A DNA stretch of 64,000 nucleotides from Tetraselmis striata (GCA_006384855.1 VCJN01000881.1:23156-87155); one strand, 5' to 3'; shown: positions 41,188 to 54,519, counted from the first letter of the stretch. A program made the numbers and translations. The notes: a model not told the origin generated them from the sequence alone.

Positions 41188-43770
41188 TCACTCCCCATGC
41201 ACAGTATGAAGCAACATGGTGTACATCACATGAGAGTTGTCAGGATTACTGCATTTGGGGTGTGGCAGCACATTTTCCCGGAGTGGCAGGTCCCTCTTGT
41301 AAAGGTCGTCTTGCTGGCGGCGTGGCAGCGTGAGGATGATGGAGTACACATCATTGTAGACCGCCAGGCAGTAGTCCTCCATCTGGTCTCGGGATATGTG
41401 CCCCTTTCCATGCACATCTATGGCCCGGAACGCTTGGCGGGCCCGCTCCAGCAGATGAGCCTCAGGGTTCTGCGATAAAGAGTTCAGAGCTGTTTCAAAC
41501 AAACACATTGGCAATGTGCTGAGAGGCGACCATCGCGGAGGATTCTTCGAGCCACAGCAGTCACGTGGAACCCTAGACATACCCTCTTCAGAGCGGCCAC
41601 GGTCATGAGTTGCAGCTCCAGCTCAAGCGCAAAGGGGAACTCGATGCGGAGCCAATCCTGCAGATGGGCGGAAGCACACGCATTCACTTCAGGTAAGAAT
41701 TTAGAGCAACAAAGGGCAGTTGCTGAGTGAATCTCCTGCCGGTAGGGAGCGCGCGGCCATGATTGATGTGATGGCGTGGCTCATCCACTCATGTAAGGGT
41801 AGGATGTGCCGACTCACAGCGAAGCCAAAGGTTGCATCCGCGTGCTGATTCTTGGCTTTGCCGCTCCTTGGTGGATCGCAAGCTTGGATGTTCATGCCTG
41901 ACTTAGCCCTCATTGCCTGGAGCAGCGCAAAGTACGGCACGGTCATCCATAGACATGAGACACACACGCACAGCAACAAATGACTCGTTGGTAGTAATGA
42001 GTGATAGTAGAAGCACAAAGATATGGACAGCATCACAAGGTTGGCCCGAGCCTTTCCATCGCAAGGGCGAGCCCACCTTGTTCAAGGAATTATCCACCCG
42101 GTGTTTCTTCATGGAATCAAAAGACGACTTCCACTTTGATGCTGATGGCTTGTGCATCTTTTGGTACAGTGCATGCAGCTCTTTCAGGTAGGCCACTTTT
42201 ACCGACCTTGTGCCTTTTGATATCCTTACTTCATCCTGCACCCGGACATAGCTTTGAAGTGAGTAATGCGCCACAGATACATGTAGCGGAAGAAATGGAT
42301 GAAGTGCTGCTGTCTGCAGAATCTATTCTGCCGCATCCAATATATTCAAATGCCGGCGCTGCTGGTACTGTAAGGTTGAACCCTTGATGGATACACTATG
42401 CCACATAACACATGGCACGCCCGTGTTGAAATGCCAATGGTCTCACCGGGCATTGGATGGAATTTTCCAGCACACGGATCCTCGTTTTGATGACGTGATC
42501 ACCAACGGCAGCACGTGTTCGCTGATGCCTTGCCTCCCTGGCTGAAGCGAACTTCTGCATCGTACTGATGGCTGTCTTCATGTTGGCATCCAGCCGTTGC
42601 GGCAGAAGCTTGTCGCCGGTAGGCAATTGGGCTGCCTCAGCCTCGGGAGTCTGAGGGACTGCATCGGAGTCTGTTTTCCCCTCCTGCTTCGGAACAACGC
42701 TGCTGCTGCGCCCCTGCAGAGTCAATGAATAGTTGAGGTAATGGCACATATGTACCAACATATAGGTAAAAGGTGAAGAGTGTAATATCATGACACTGCC
42801 TACATGAAACATCGATTACGAGCCTAAAAATACTGAGAAGGGTGCGCTGCCGTGCTAGCTTTACCTCCTTGGTGATTGCCGAGCCAAGCTGGTCCATGGA
42901 TGACTTTGAGCGGCCAGGAGTTCTCATACCCAGGTTGGAGTTGCTTTGTGTGTCGTTGCTCAGGTCAGGTCTTGGCGATGCAAAGAGCATAGACTGTACG
43001 GTGGGACAAATTCGCGGGTGAGGGCCATCATGCAGCCCATTATTCATAGACGCGGAAGCTTTCAATGTCCGGGCTGGCAGGGCGTTGCTTATGTAGAAGC
43101 GCAAAGCTGAAGGCCTAAGAGTACAAGTAATACTGGCAGCATGCTTGCAGTAGGTGATTGGTCTTGGTGGTGCGCTGTGAAATGACACTACAGTATGTAC
43201 ACTTCGTTACTCGTCACAGGGAACACGTGCAGGGTTGGGAGCGACTAGCCTAGGGCTTGCCTCAGTGGGTATATTCACCATATTGGGCAGTTTGCTGCCG
43301 AGCGACAGCATTCGGGGCCTTTGCTTCCCGTTGCAACTACGAGCACTCTCGGCACTTGAACGGGCGCCGTCGCAGTGCTTCGCCCATGCGAAAGTGGCCG
43401 AGCTGCGCAGCGGTTTACGGCAGATGCCATCTTCGTTTCGCCCCCGTCGAGTGCGTGTCTGCGATGACAACAACGATACAAGTGCATCGTCCGAGTGTTA
43501 TATCAACAATGCCCATCATGAAGAATTCGACGACGCCGTAGTAGGCTAGACCGCTACACGACAGGGTAGATGAGCAATATGAAGCTCTCGAACCTGCTTC
43601 GGTGGTGGGACGTTGGTGTTGGGCTTGGGAGAGTTTCGCGCGGATGAGCTGTGGTTATCCAGGCTGGACTTGGGGGGCCTTATCCGGTCGAGGGAGCCTC
43701 CACGTTTCCTCAAACGGCTGCTACTACGACTTGATGGGCTATGAATGTCCGGGAGGTTGAGGTCAGCCAT
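41188..43770 (-). CDS. Multi-exon host gene of unknown function with EF-hand-like C-terminal segment
   Basis: A chain of minus-strand exons separated by short introns. It likely starts at ATG 43770 (MADLNLPDIHSPSSRSSSRL), with a donor after PPPKQ near 43597. Further coding blocks are at about 43207-43420, 42868-43130 (ending MDQLGSAITKE then GTAAAG), 42450-42715 (DANMKTAISTMQKFASAREA), 42075-42240 (LKELHALYQKMHKPSASKWK), 41820-41925, 41583-41690 (LQDWLRIEFPFALELELQLM) and the last from ~41470 to the stop at 41188. The last block has AFRAIDVHGKGHISRDQMED, which resembles one EF-hand-like loop and helix. The protein is Ser/Arg-rich at the start and helical later. I do not recognise the family. 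Exon limits are approximate. Confidence 0.55.
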
Positions 43771-44399
43771 GATCCCGACTGCGACTCGGGACTTCTGTAG
43801 TGAAGCATACACAAGGTTAGCAGGCGGCGAGTGGACGACTTGCGGGCAGCGCCAGAAACACTTATATGCCACACGACAAAAGACATATGGGCGTTGTATG
43901 GGGAGAACGACACACAGAAGGGCAGGATATATACTTCCGGAGATACAGAATAGGGCTATGCCCTGTGGTCAGCTCCTAGCCCTTAACTTCATCCGTGTAG
44001 GAACACTGGCGCGGGCGGGGTTGGTATATGTCGCGACCGGAAGGAGCAGGCGGTCCTTGCCCACAACACTACGAAGCGACTGCAGCCCGCGATCATAAAG
44101 CAGCTCGTGTACCGATAGCGACCTGCTTCTGTACCCAGTGACCCAACGACCCAACGGCCGGTGCCAGGAGAACCCACCGGGTTTCCGCCCCCCTCACCAG
44201 GAGCGGGGTAGATCATGGACGTCTGGCATGCCTGTCAGCAGTCCGCCAAACTGTAGTCGTCGTTATCAGCAACTCGAGCGAACTTAAAAATGAGATTACA
44301 TGAGCTAGACGCAACATTCAAGAAATCCACACAGAAATCCAGAAGGAAATCCAGCTACGGGCCAACAGAGGCAGGAACCGCCATGGTAGCCTCCGACCA

Positions 44400-45290
44400 G
44401 GCATCGCCACCAGCCAGCCGCCGCTCCACGCAGTAGGGACGCTCTCCCCAGCACACAATCCCGGGCCACTCCAATAGCGGCACTAGGCCGAATGTAATGT
44501 GAAGGCGCCGACAGGAAAGGAGCTTCGAAGTTGAGGTCTCGCAGCAAGGAGCGGAAGTGGGGGGGTCCAACCCAGAACGGGGCGCCACGGGCGTGCAACA
44601 GACGCAGGCCACCCAACGCCAGATGCGCCGCCAGCTCGGTCGCGTCCTTTTCCGCCAAACGTAGAACGCCTTCCCCAGCACAACATCCCGGGCCACTCCA
44701 ATAGCGGCACTAGGCCGAATGTAATGTGGAGGCGCCGACAGGACAGGAAGGGAGAAAGTGCTCAACAAGTAGGGAATACAGAGCCGACCGGGCCAGCAAC
44801 GACGTAAGACGCCGGTGTCCAGCGCGCTTTGTTCCGCCCAGCGCCAGATCCGCCGCCAGCTCGGTCGCGTCCCCTTCCGCCGAACGTAGAGCTCCCTTCC
44901 GAGCACAACATCCCGGGCCACTCCAATAGCGGCACTAGGCCGAATGTAATGTGGAGGCGCCGACAGGACAGGAAGGGAGAGGGTGCTCAAAGAACAGCGA
45001 ACAGGGACTTGACCGGACCAGCAACGACGTAAGACGCCGATGTCCAGCGCACGTTGTTCCGCCCAGCGCCAGATCCGCCGCCAGCTCGGTCGCGTCCCCT
45101 TCCGCCGAACGTAGAACTCCCTTCCCAGCACAACATCCCGGGCCACTCCAATAGCGGCACTAGGCCGAATGTAAGGTGGAGGCGCCGACAGGACAGGAAG
45201 GGAGAGGGTGCTCAAAGAACAGCGAACAGGGACTTGACCGGACCAGCAACGACGTAAGACGCCGGTGTCCAGCTCACACTGCTCCTCCGC
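44400..45290. repeat. ~225-bp tandem repeat array, about four copies
   Basis: A ~225-bp unit (for example GTGGAGGCGCCGACAGGACA at 44727, 44952 and 45177) is repeated about four times; the leftmost copy is divergent. Because 225 is a multiple of three, frames stay open on both strands, giving a 387-residue minus-strand frame and 67-residue plus-strand frames. These have no recognisable domains, so I treat them as repeat artefacts. Confidence 0.9.
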
Positions 45291-45292
45291 GG

Positions 45293-47700
45293 CAGTGGCA
45301 GCACGGGCGGGGCCAAGGCAACCAAGGCGCCACCCGTGCACGATCCCCGCCCCCATCCCCAGCCGGGGGTGGAGGCGGAGGAAGGGCCCGCGATTCCGAG
45401 GGCCGAGGACGGTCGTCGGGCCCGCCCAGGCGGCGGTGGGTGGGTGGGATATGTCGATTATAGCGAACTTAAAAATCGTACAGGTAGTTACTGTCGCCAC
45501 CTCGTACCGTACGGGCACCGGTACTTTTGTGAATCACAATATAAAAATGAAGGCCAGTACCAAATCCACCTACCCGGGTACCGCTAAAAGCAGTAACGAT
45601 ATCCTTCCTGAAAGATCATCACGAAAGCAAAGCGGCCCGCATCCCGCTAGTACTTATAGCAGCAGTGGCTACTACACAACATGATGCTGTCCCATACATA
45701 AATGATCTTGGGGTCATGTGACCCCAAAAGAGACGAACGCTGAACAACAGATTTCAAAGTCGCGCACACACTGGCCAAGAAATCGGCCAGCTCTTGTCTG
45801 CGTGGCGCCGCCGTTTCTCCCTGCTCATCATCAACATGGCACATGCGGACAACGTTCTTGGCGGGGTCGCGGCCGCGCGCGTGGCACGTGATGCATGGTG
45901 CTCCTGCGCCTGCGTCTCGTCGCTCGTCGGCATGTGTTGCTATGACCAGGGTCATTGGCTGCAAGCGTACTCGCCGCGGCTGATGGCCTACCGCCCCGGG
46001 GCGGTGGTGCCTTGACCCTTTGGTTCATGGCAGCTTGGCGACTGCGTGGTTCCCTTGGCTCTTCCTTGCTTGGTTCTTGGCTCCCATGCCTCCTTGGTTT
46101 CATGCTTATGTCTATCTTTTGCTGGCAACCTTTCATAGTTGCTGTTAGTTCTGTTTGTAGTGCGCATATGTTGAGGCCCTGATGTACGAAAGAATTTCAA
46201 AGTCGCGCAGGGTTTTTTACACGGCCAAGAGCCGAAATTGGCAGGAAGATTAAGTGAAAGCGTGGAGGGAAAACGGAGTCGGCGGGGGGGCGCTGCGTGT
46301 AACGCAGCGCAACTGGACGATGGCATGCTCAGCTGTTACGGCTGCTTTCATGTCTACTCGTGCTTTACCCAAAAGGGCGCAACGACAGGGGAACTAGTAA
46401 CCCGTACAACTTAGCAGAAACGGCAGCTGCCGGAAAATCGGTTAGAAAAGGAGGAAACCCCATAAACGATTTTAGAACAATTCGAAGTTGAGTAGTTTGG
46501 TTTTGCCAGTGATGAGCGAACGGATGGAGAGAGGGGTAGATTGACGAAGAAGGGGTAGCGCTAGGTCACGAAGGGGGCACCGGGAAGGCCACCGCTGCGG
46601 AGTCTTGTTGGACTTGGAAATGGCGGAGGGGCGCGATGTGACCGAAGAAGAACCACGCGCCAGGCGAAGGAAGGACGTTAGGGTCGATGTAGTACAGAAC
46701 GACGTCGGAGTTTGTGGCCCATCCGCCTTGGTTGCGGATGTGGGACATCGAAACCCCGATGGCGTTAGCGGCAGATGCTGCACCTTTGCGAAGGTTGTGT
46801 GAGCTCCAGGAAGTTCCGGTTCATCATGCCGGTGGTGATGCATGTAGACATTGTGGAAGGATGGCGCACTTGTGCTGGAAGATGTATAACTGTAGGGGTG
46901 GGCGGGTGGGAAGAAAATCTCGTCGCACGTCGCCGTCGACCGTCGAAAGTTGTCGAGGGTCGATATACGCAGGTTGAAACCTCCGGCAGGCGTCGAGCAC
47001 GGGGCAAGACGTCGAACCAAAGGAGAGGGCGCAAAGACTTGTCGGAGGGAGATTGTCGAAGTGATGGTTGAGTGGCACTGTCACTGGGTGGAGAGTCGGC
47101 GAGAGTCGTCGTGCACGCGTCGAATCACGTCGAGTGCTAGCAAGCAAGATGCAAAATGGGAAGGCAAAGGGTTGCTGTGAGCCGTGGGCGATGGACGAAA
47201 GGTAGTCGCTGTCGCCGTAGTGATGGCTGAGTGGCACTGTCACTGGAGAGAGTAGGTGAGTCGGGACTTTCTGGGAAGAGCAGTTGACTGAATTTACAGC
47301 AGGAGCCGAGGCTGGCAATTTATACCAGCCGGCAAGGTGTCGATTAGGGCAGACACCGCTCCATCAAAGAAGACAGTCTGGCAAAGAAGTCTAACTGCCG
47401 TACTCTGGTAGCATCTGGGTGTCGTACATCTTCGGCAAATGTACAGGTACGGCAGCCAGCACTTCACTGGAAAATGCGGATTTCACAGAGAGAAAATGCG
47501 GATCCAGGGTACCGGGGTACCCTGGGTGCAACACTGTGAGCGGCAGAATCAGCAGCCCGCTAAATATACCCTGTATACCTGTACAGGATAATCCTTTCAC
47601 AGGATTATTCCATCTGTATCCGAGCCTCTCGCCCCCCGAGCTACGACATCACTGGACGCCAGCAAGGTACGTTAGCATCGTAAAGGTATCGTCGTCCCCT
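45293..47700. other. Repeat-rich interval without an intact gene
   Basis: Holds a partial copy of the dispersed repeat (45500-45650), the inverted recombinase-element fragment (46195-46830) and GC-rich spacer. AGTGGCACTGTCACTGG occurs twice near 47070 and 47228, a short local duplication. No supportable gene otherwise. Confidence 0.45.
46195..46830 (-). mobile_element. Truncated inverted copy of the tyrosine-recombinase element
   Basis: On the minus strand the sequence runs from the recombinase C-terminus (SHIRNQGGWATNSDVVLYYI, matching the copy at ~27085) through the spacer, the 66-bp repeat (46291-46354) and the tail (matching 27520-27610). Homology breaks near 46830, so the 5' part with Gag and most of the recombinase is gone. 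Divergence from the 24.5-27.8 kb copy is visible at many positions. Confidence 0.82.
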
Positions 47701-47785
47701 GTAAGGCCTGCAACGTGCAGAGCGTCCCACGAGACAGCGACACCGCAGTAACGTTCCGCCTCTGCAGTGCAGACCTAGGCGTCGT

Positions 47786-48861
47786 ATGTCGGCGCAAGGC
47801 GACAGCAGTGAGCAGCAGGCCCGCAGCGGGCCGCAGAGGGCGGCGGCTGGGTCTACCCGCAAGACCGCACCTCCCGCAGTCGCACCGGCGGCAGAGGTGT
47901 GGGCCTTCAAGTGCGCGGCGGAGGCGTCTGCCTTGCTTAACTGCGTTGCCAACGGCGGCAAGAAGGTCGGGTACAACGAACTCAAGTGCTTGAACTCGCT
48001 GAAAGCTTTGCGCGCCTGCTGCGAGAAGGAGGTACGCGCACGCCACAGTTGGCTTAGTTCACCTACTTGGCAGTCTTACCTGGACACTCAAGCGGCTAGC
48101 ACACACTTCGCGGCCTGCCCCCCCTGCTGATGCCCTGTATGTCGCGCACAGGGGGTTGTTGATTTCACTCTCACCAGTGACTCCCCTTCGCCTTGAGAAG
48201 GCTCGCCGACGCCCACTCCACAAAGCGTGCCATAATGCAGGTGCGTATCAGAAAAGCAGCACGAATCACACTGGGTAACGCGTGCAAATTTGGCTATTCC
48301 ATGCTGCGCATATATGTATATGATTGTGGCTGAGCATGCCTGGCTACCCTACAGATGTTTTTCAGGGTATGGTACACCATTGTGTATCACACCAAGCACT
48401 CCCCAGCGTTCATGGCGGGCTTCAGCGGCTTTTGCTTGGCTGTTCCATATGGCATATACAGGTAAGAGCTTGCCCGGGGTAGCAGTGACCCAGGGTTGTG
48501 GCCACATGCACATCTGCTGATGTATTCTTCAAATGGCACTGCGCAGGCTGTCAGAGAATGCCACCAACCCTGCCGTGACGGCAGAGAGGGCTGAGGAGCT
48601 GCGCAAAAAGTACAACGAGTCTTTGACACAAAAGGTTGAGCCCCTTCCCCTGAGATGCCTCATTTCCCGCATGTGCATATGAGGTAGCCTGATGTACTTG
48701 CGAAGAATTGACCTGTATTGTGTTGGCATGTGCTAATTATTGTGGGTGCTTGCAATGCGCGGCAGATGGTCAGGGAAGCAAACAAGGACAGGCTTGAGCA
48801 GCTGCTGAAGGAGGTACAGCAGCGATCTGATGATGATCGCTATGTCGCCGCACTGGAGTAA
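47786..48861 (+). CDS. Twin CX9C (CHCH) protein, possibly continuing into a membrane segment
   Basis: Exon one (47786-48031) encodes a Gln/Ala-rich start and a CHCH fold: CAAEASALLNC and CLNSLKALRAC, each exactly C-x9-C, as in proteins imported to the mitochondrial intermembrane space by Mia40 (for example cytochrome oxidase assembly factors). Downstream, inferred exons 48355-48461, 48547-48634 and 48766-48861 join in frame to give a hydrophobic segment (HSPAFMAGFSGFCLAVPYGI) and a Lys/Glu-rich helical tail (ERAEELRKKYNESLTQK). Phases allow exon one to splice straight to 48355, and the only nearby TGTAA (49127) lies after the last exon, which favours one gene. Two separate genes remain possible. 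Confidence 0.6.
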
Positions 48862-48869
48862 GGCTGCCT

Positions 48870-51800
48870 GTCCTTCCAACTGTCAAAGCGCCCTGTTGAT
48901 TTACTCCCCCACACCAGGGTCTGATCCCCTGTGCTCGGTGATTTTGCAGTGGTCAATCTCTTGGGACACACAGTGTGGGCTCGACAGCGGGCGCCAAGAG
49001 CATAGCCAAGTCCCAGTGAGTCACCGGACCGGGGTGCCTCACTTGCGTCCAAGCTGTGGCGGTGTGTTGCTTTGCTACGGAACGACGCCTCTCCGCCGAG
49101 ATCGTCAGCTGTAGCACGTCTTGATGTGTAATAACTCTTTATAGCGCAACCCGTTCCTGGCATTTCCAGGCAATCAGTCTGCAGTTGTATGCATGCGCCT
49201 TGATTACAGCTGCGAATACACTATATTACTGCGTGGCAGCCATGGGTGCTGCGCAAGCTGAGAAGAACATCGTCGACATTCTAATTTCCCTTCCATGCCT
49301 TAGAGAAGTTTGTTCTGTATGTTGAGCTGATGATGAGCAGCACCGGCCAGAGTGCTGTGAGTGTCACGCGAGTCACAAGCGCAGACGAGTACACCGTGCG
49401 CTGATAGTTCCACCAGAAGCTGCGAAGGACAAAAAAGGGGAGATTCAGATATGGAGGTTCTGTGGAATATGCACGAATCTGCGGATTAAGGAATGTGCAG
49501 GGTTTTGCAGGCAAGCATCCACAGGTGCAGGAAGGTGGCGTACCGAACGGCAGCAGCAAAGTAGAGCAGAGCTACAGTGAAGGGCGTGAAAATGAAGCCT
49601 GCGCAGTCGGTGTGGGGACAGGCACACGATCAGTGCTCACATGCGTTTCCCCTACAAGGACAAAGATATGAACGTCTATCCTTCCCGCACACTGGACGTA
49701 CGGACAGGAAGGAAACGGGGTTCAGGGGGTTCCTCACCGATGACAGGGATTGGCAGCCCGCTCGTGGTCGCTCGCTTTTGGGTCTGCTTCCGCGCCTGCT
49801 GCCTATGCCGCGCCCGCACTTCATCTGCGCACTTCAGCGCTCCAAAAGAAGGAGCTAAGGAGTGCCGCGACCCCAGGCTAACACCCTGGCAGCAGTGGCG
49901 CGCCCCCGGTGCGCGGGGTCGACAGGCCCTCGGTCCGCCGGTCGCGGGCCGGGGCACGGCGCTGCTGGTAATCCTAGCAGAGACAGCAGCCATCGGGGAG
50001 TACTGTATCAGTTGCACCACTTTCTCACACGCCTGTGATGGGTCCAGGCGACCAGTCCCGTCGACACCGTACAGAGGAGCGTGTGTGCAGTTGAGCACTG
50101 GCTCCGCCGTGGCCGGTTTGTGGGGAGACGGACGAGGAGGAGACGCGCGCAATTGGAGGGTCGTCGTATTGCCGAGCGCGGTTATTGCTGTCAATATATC
50201 ATCGGTCATCGTTTCAGCCTAATGTGTCTGCTTAAATGCTTTCGCACGTGGAACGGTGGAATAACGTGTGACACTTCCGCAACGCTGACGTACCGGCACC
50301 AGGTATACTGGAACTGGTGTGAATTATACAAATATAAGGCCAGCAAGAAACCCACTGCTGAAAGCAGTACTAAAGAGCAACACAAGCCCGCATAAGCGCA
50401 TACTGTACTAAAGGGCAATAGGCCCGCATTCCGCACGAGGCGGATGAGTCACGCGCGCCCGGTTGAGAGCATGTGCCACGCTGGCACGTGTCAGGAGCGA
50501 TGGCGGTCCACGCACGCGCTGTGCAGCTTCGGCAACGGGAAGGCAGACGAATCTGCGCCGTCTGATGAGGCAGCGAGCACGCTCTCGAGCCGCCACCAAG
50601 CTCATGACCCCGAGGAAATCTCTTGCGAGTAAGGTCTCTTGATGAGGCCGGGTGGTTCACTACCGAGTGCATGGCGATGAGAGGGCACCCCGATCCGTGG
50701 CCAAGCACGCGATAGCGCGCACCGTGCAGCGCACCCCCTTGCTCACCTCACTGAAAGTGCCAAAGACCATACCCGTGCACTCCGACATGTCGAGGATGTC
50801 TCGAAGTGGGCTTTGTGTCGTCTTGGCTCCGTATTGTGCCACGCCGCATCCCGCACTGCCGGCCCCCATTGCATGTCACCCAGAAGGGAATGCTCAAACC
50901 GATCCACGACCGTGGCCCGGGGACCGCGATGTACTTGACACCGTACCGCATAGTGTTGAACTCCTGTAGCGTGGGCTTCAAGCTCCAAGAATTATAGCTC
51001 CCGGTCACGAGATTGAAAGCCGGGAAAGCTCGGCGTCCGGCGGCACCATTTCCTTGAGTTCATCTCTGGGTAATTTACTGTGTTGCTGAGAGGCACTGCC
51101 TGTTGGAACAAGTCATCCATCTCCTGGCGAACAGCGATGCCCATATCATGAACACATAGATCGCAAAAGGCGCCAACGATATAGCATCGTGTTGTACGCG
51201 CCGTTGAGCGTCTCCAGGTGCCGGGAAGTCCACGTGCGTGTCGCCACGGATGTCGACAGTGACGGGGTTGTGATATGTCGAGGGCAGAATGATCTGGCTC
51301 CCAAACACCGAGCGAGGCCATGCATGGGCTCGGCAGGAAAAAGCACCCGGCAGCGACTGCTCGCAAATCCTTGTTGCGGAGTCATGACCGATCGCGCAAT
51401 GGGGATGGCCGCCGTCCACATGCCCGACGCCGTGTCGAGCTGGCCGAACAAGATCCGTTTCCTGCATGTAGTGACATGGAGAGTGCTCACCTCATTCTGA
51501 AGCCGAGAGTTGTTGGCATGGTCAACGAATGCCGTGAGCTCTTTTTGCGATCCCGACGCAGCCTCTGCCTCCCATTACGCGTGCGCCCGCATCGCTGAGG
51601 CGGCCTGGAGCAGCCGCCTGAAGGCGCCCCCACGCCTCGAGCACAGCCGCGGCGTACATGGCCGATCCACGAGAATCGTTGAGGAAGTGATCGTACTAGC
51701 GGGTGAAATAAGTTGCGTTGAAGCTGCTTCGGCCAAGCACGGGCCCAAGATGGGGGTCAAAGAAACGAGGGGTGGGGTTGTTGGTGTCGTGGAGTTCCTA

Positions 51801-51870
51801 GTGCTTGGATGCTGAATGACTACAGACGAGTGTCACATTACTGGTAATACGGGGTAAATACATGGTATTA
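48870..51870. other. Interval with no supportable gene
   Basis: Contains a TGTAA site near 49127 and a copy of the dispersed repeat at 50280-50560. Open frames on both strands lack domains. Some minus-strand sequence at 49281-49559 has hydrophobic runs (NLPFFVLRSFWW) but no clear gene structure. Confidence 0.4.
50280..50560 (+). repeat. Dispersed repeat family, copy 3
   Basis: Related to 24285-24510 and in part to 45500-45650 (shared CCCGCAT.CCGC, CTTCGGCAACGGGA, GACGAATCTGCGCCG blocks). Same orientation as copy 1. Confidence 0.5.
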
Positions 51871-51878
51871 CATGCTAT

Positions 51879-53757
51879 TTACGAGGTGGTCCGGAGGATA
51901 GTGATGAGGAACATGGGGAGGATGTCGTTTATGCAGCCGCCGATGAAGGCGGCGGCATCACGGACGGTAGCCATGCGGCGGATGCCAGCGGCCTTCAACC
52001 CAGTGGGGAAGTGAAGCCTGCTGCGCGCCATAGCCATTGCATCCTTATTCAAAGTAGCCGCCTCCGCTGCCGTGGGGTCAAGATCGTCCGGGTTATGCAA
52101 GTAGAGCTCCGCCAGGAAGTCGGTTACCACTGGGTTGGTGTCGATGCCGTACGTGGAGGGATGAAAAGAGGCCCCTAGCACCCGCTCGACCGCCGCAAGA
52201 ACGGTGGCATCCACCGCGTCTGCGAAGGCCTATACCTCGGACGGGATGCAATTGCGGAGTAGCCAGCAACCCGCCATGTTGTGTTGCATGCAATGCTTGA
52301 GCAGAGCCCGTGCATGTTGATGGAGCGCATAGGTGTACCGACGGCGGGCATTGGTAGACAAGAGCTTGCTCAAGCTGGCGCCCACCTCCTCGTGTAGCTC
52401 CTCCGCCTTGCCACGCACGTAGGCATGTACATACCATGGCGACCCGAGCCGCACGTTGAGAACTGGGATGCCGTGGTGGCCATCCAGCTCGGGGCCGCAC
52501 CTCTCGATGCGGGCCGTTGCTTCGCGCCGCTCGTCCTCCATGTCTGCGTTGTACGCGTGCATCTTGTCGAAGCGCACCTCAGGTCCCACGGACGCCTTGA
52601 TAGACGTGCGGAAGCCATGAAGGGCCGGCCAGATGTGCTCCGGCAGGCTCACCAAATATCCATCGTCGGCGGTGAAGCGCGCCGCCCCCCAAGTGGCCTC
52701 CATCGTGTTGTTGCTCTCCTCTACCTCGGGGTGAATCCCGACGCAAAAGGACGCCGTGGCCAACGGTGCGCCCTGTTGCATGCCATCCTCCGACCGCAGA
52801 GGCGAGGCGGACCGATCGTCTACACTCAGAAAAGTATCCGTGGAGAATGAAGGAGGTTTGGAACCCAAGGATGACGGGATGGAGAGGAGAGCAATCGATG
52901 TGGCGTTGGATGATGGGGCGGCGCGATGCCTCGTTGTCAGCGTTGCGAATATCGGTGTGGACTACGATGACTGCGCCGGGGCTAAGCTTCTCGGCGATGA
53001 GGCGGACACCGTGGATGAGCATTGAGTCCCCTGCGGAGATGCCGACGCCAAGCTGAGACGGCGCAAGCAACGACACATACGCCTCTTTCATGTTGTCCAC
53101 TACCGCGCGCTCCGCCGCGCGCCGCTCTGCCTCATCCCTTACTGTCACATGCCGAATGTCCGGGGCACCGCTCGCGCCCAACTTCTTGATAGGGGCCACA
53201 AGCCTTGCAGAGGCGAAGAGCCGCTTGAACCATCCCGACATGCGACCCTGGAGGTAAATTGACGCCACCTCAGACATGGCGAGTACCGCCGCGGGCCCCC
53301 ACGCCGGGGCGCACTCGCCCACCAAGCAGCAGAGATACTCGTTGCGCATATGGTTGAGGGCCATGCCGTCACGTGATGCTTGAGATGTTGGTACGGCGCG
53401 CTCATGTCCACCGTCAGGGCGGCCCCGTCGATAATGGAATATTATACGCGTGGCGTATGGGATCGGATAGCTACGGGACGGGTGCTTGTCGCGAAGCTGG
53501 GCGAGGATAACGGTATAGGATTTGGGTCGCCCATGCTCTTGGAAGACAGTCGGCCCGCCGCTCGGGATGACAGCTCTCCGTCCTTCACCAGCCACAACGG
53601 TGTCCGCAGTGCCCAAGAGTGGCGCCGCAAAGAGGTCAGCATCCACCCGACGCTGGCGGGCATGTCCGGCAAAGAGCGCCTCGGTGCGGGCGTCATCCCA
53701 TGACCGCACGAGTTCATGCATACGCCTCTCGGCAAATGCGCGGAGGCGCCAGGCCAA
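51879..53757 (-). pseudogene. Degenerate reverse transcriptase of a retroelement
   Basis: Coding traces run from 53757 to 51879. Part one (to ~52850) has FASARLVAPIKKLGASGAPD IRH-type sequence, LGVGISAGDSMLIHGVRLIA and VVHTDIRNADNEASRR, where HTDIRNADN matches the first catalytic Asp motif (D-x-x-N-A-x-N) of non-LTR-like reverse transcriptases. After a frameshift near 52850 come EDGMQQGAPLATASF (the QQGDPL motif) and ARFTADDGYLV (the xADD active site). An in-frame TAG at 52232-52230 separates the last part (LAAVERVLGASFHPSTYGID). It is therefore a dead copy. No endonuclease domain is seen. The element ends are not defined. Confidence 0.7.
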
Positions 53758-54519
53758 GGCTTATTGTTGCCACTTCCGCCCGCCTCGGCCCGGGGCCATG
53801 CGCAACTACATATGTGGCAACATGTACTTCCATTTCAACGCCCTATCCATCGGCATCATGTACTGGTAATGTACGATGGTCGACGATGACTCGCGGGCGG
53901 AACGACGAGAGTACGATAACGAACGTGTATTGAGTAACAACACCGTTACTACTACATGCGCTTTTGTAGCTCTCAATATACCGTCGCCCGGCGAATTAGT
54001 GGCATCCGCCCTCCCTCAGCAATAACAACTCCTTGCCTTGCCAGAATTGCAGCCATATACTACTACTGCTCCACTCTCGGGTACGGGTACGGGTGCTAGC
54101 TCCGATAATCAGCCCACGACCCTGGTAGTCCGACGCCACCTCGGCCGTGCGATTCGCTTGCGTGACTTCGTGCCCCTCGGTCATGGCTTCCAGCGTACGG
54201 GTGCCGCGGCCTCGCGACTTGATACTAACCATGCGCATATACAACGCGTGCGGGACGGGCTCCTTCTCGCTTTTCCAGTCGGATCACGAGTCAGCCCGCA
54301 AGATTCCCCATTCCGCATGCTGCTTATTCGGCCGCCACTGCGCGGGTGTTGGGCCTTCTTCCGCGCGGGGGTTCTGCGCTTGTCACATTCCCTGGCCCCA
54401 CGTTTGGTATTGATCCCTTACTACGGATGGCTCGAACCGGAACGCTACGGATTAGATCGTCGTGGGTCATCTGCCCATCTGCCCCGTCGCGAACTACAAG
54501 CACCGCATGCATACCTGCC

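Noticed and set aside
44355-45518. 387-residue minus-strand repeat protein
   Set aside because: Product of a 225-bp tandem repeat; open in both strands and without a domain.
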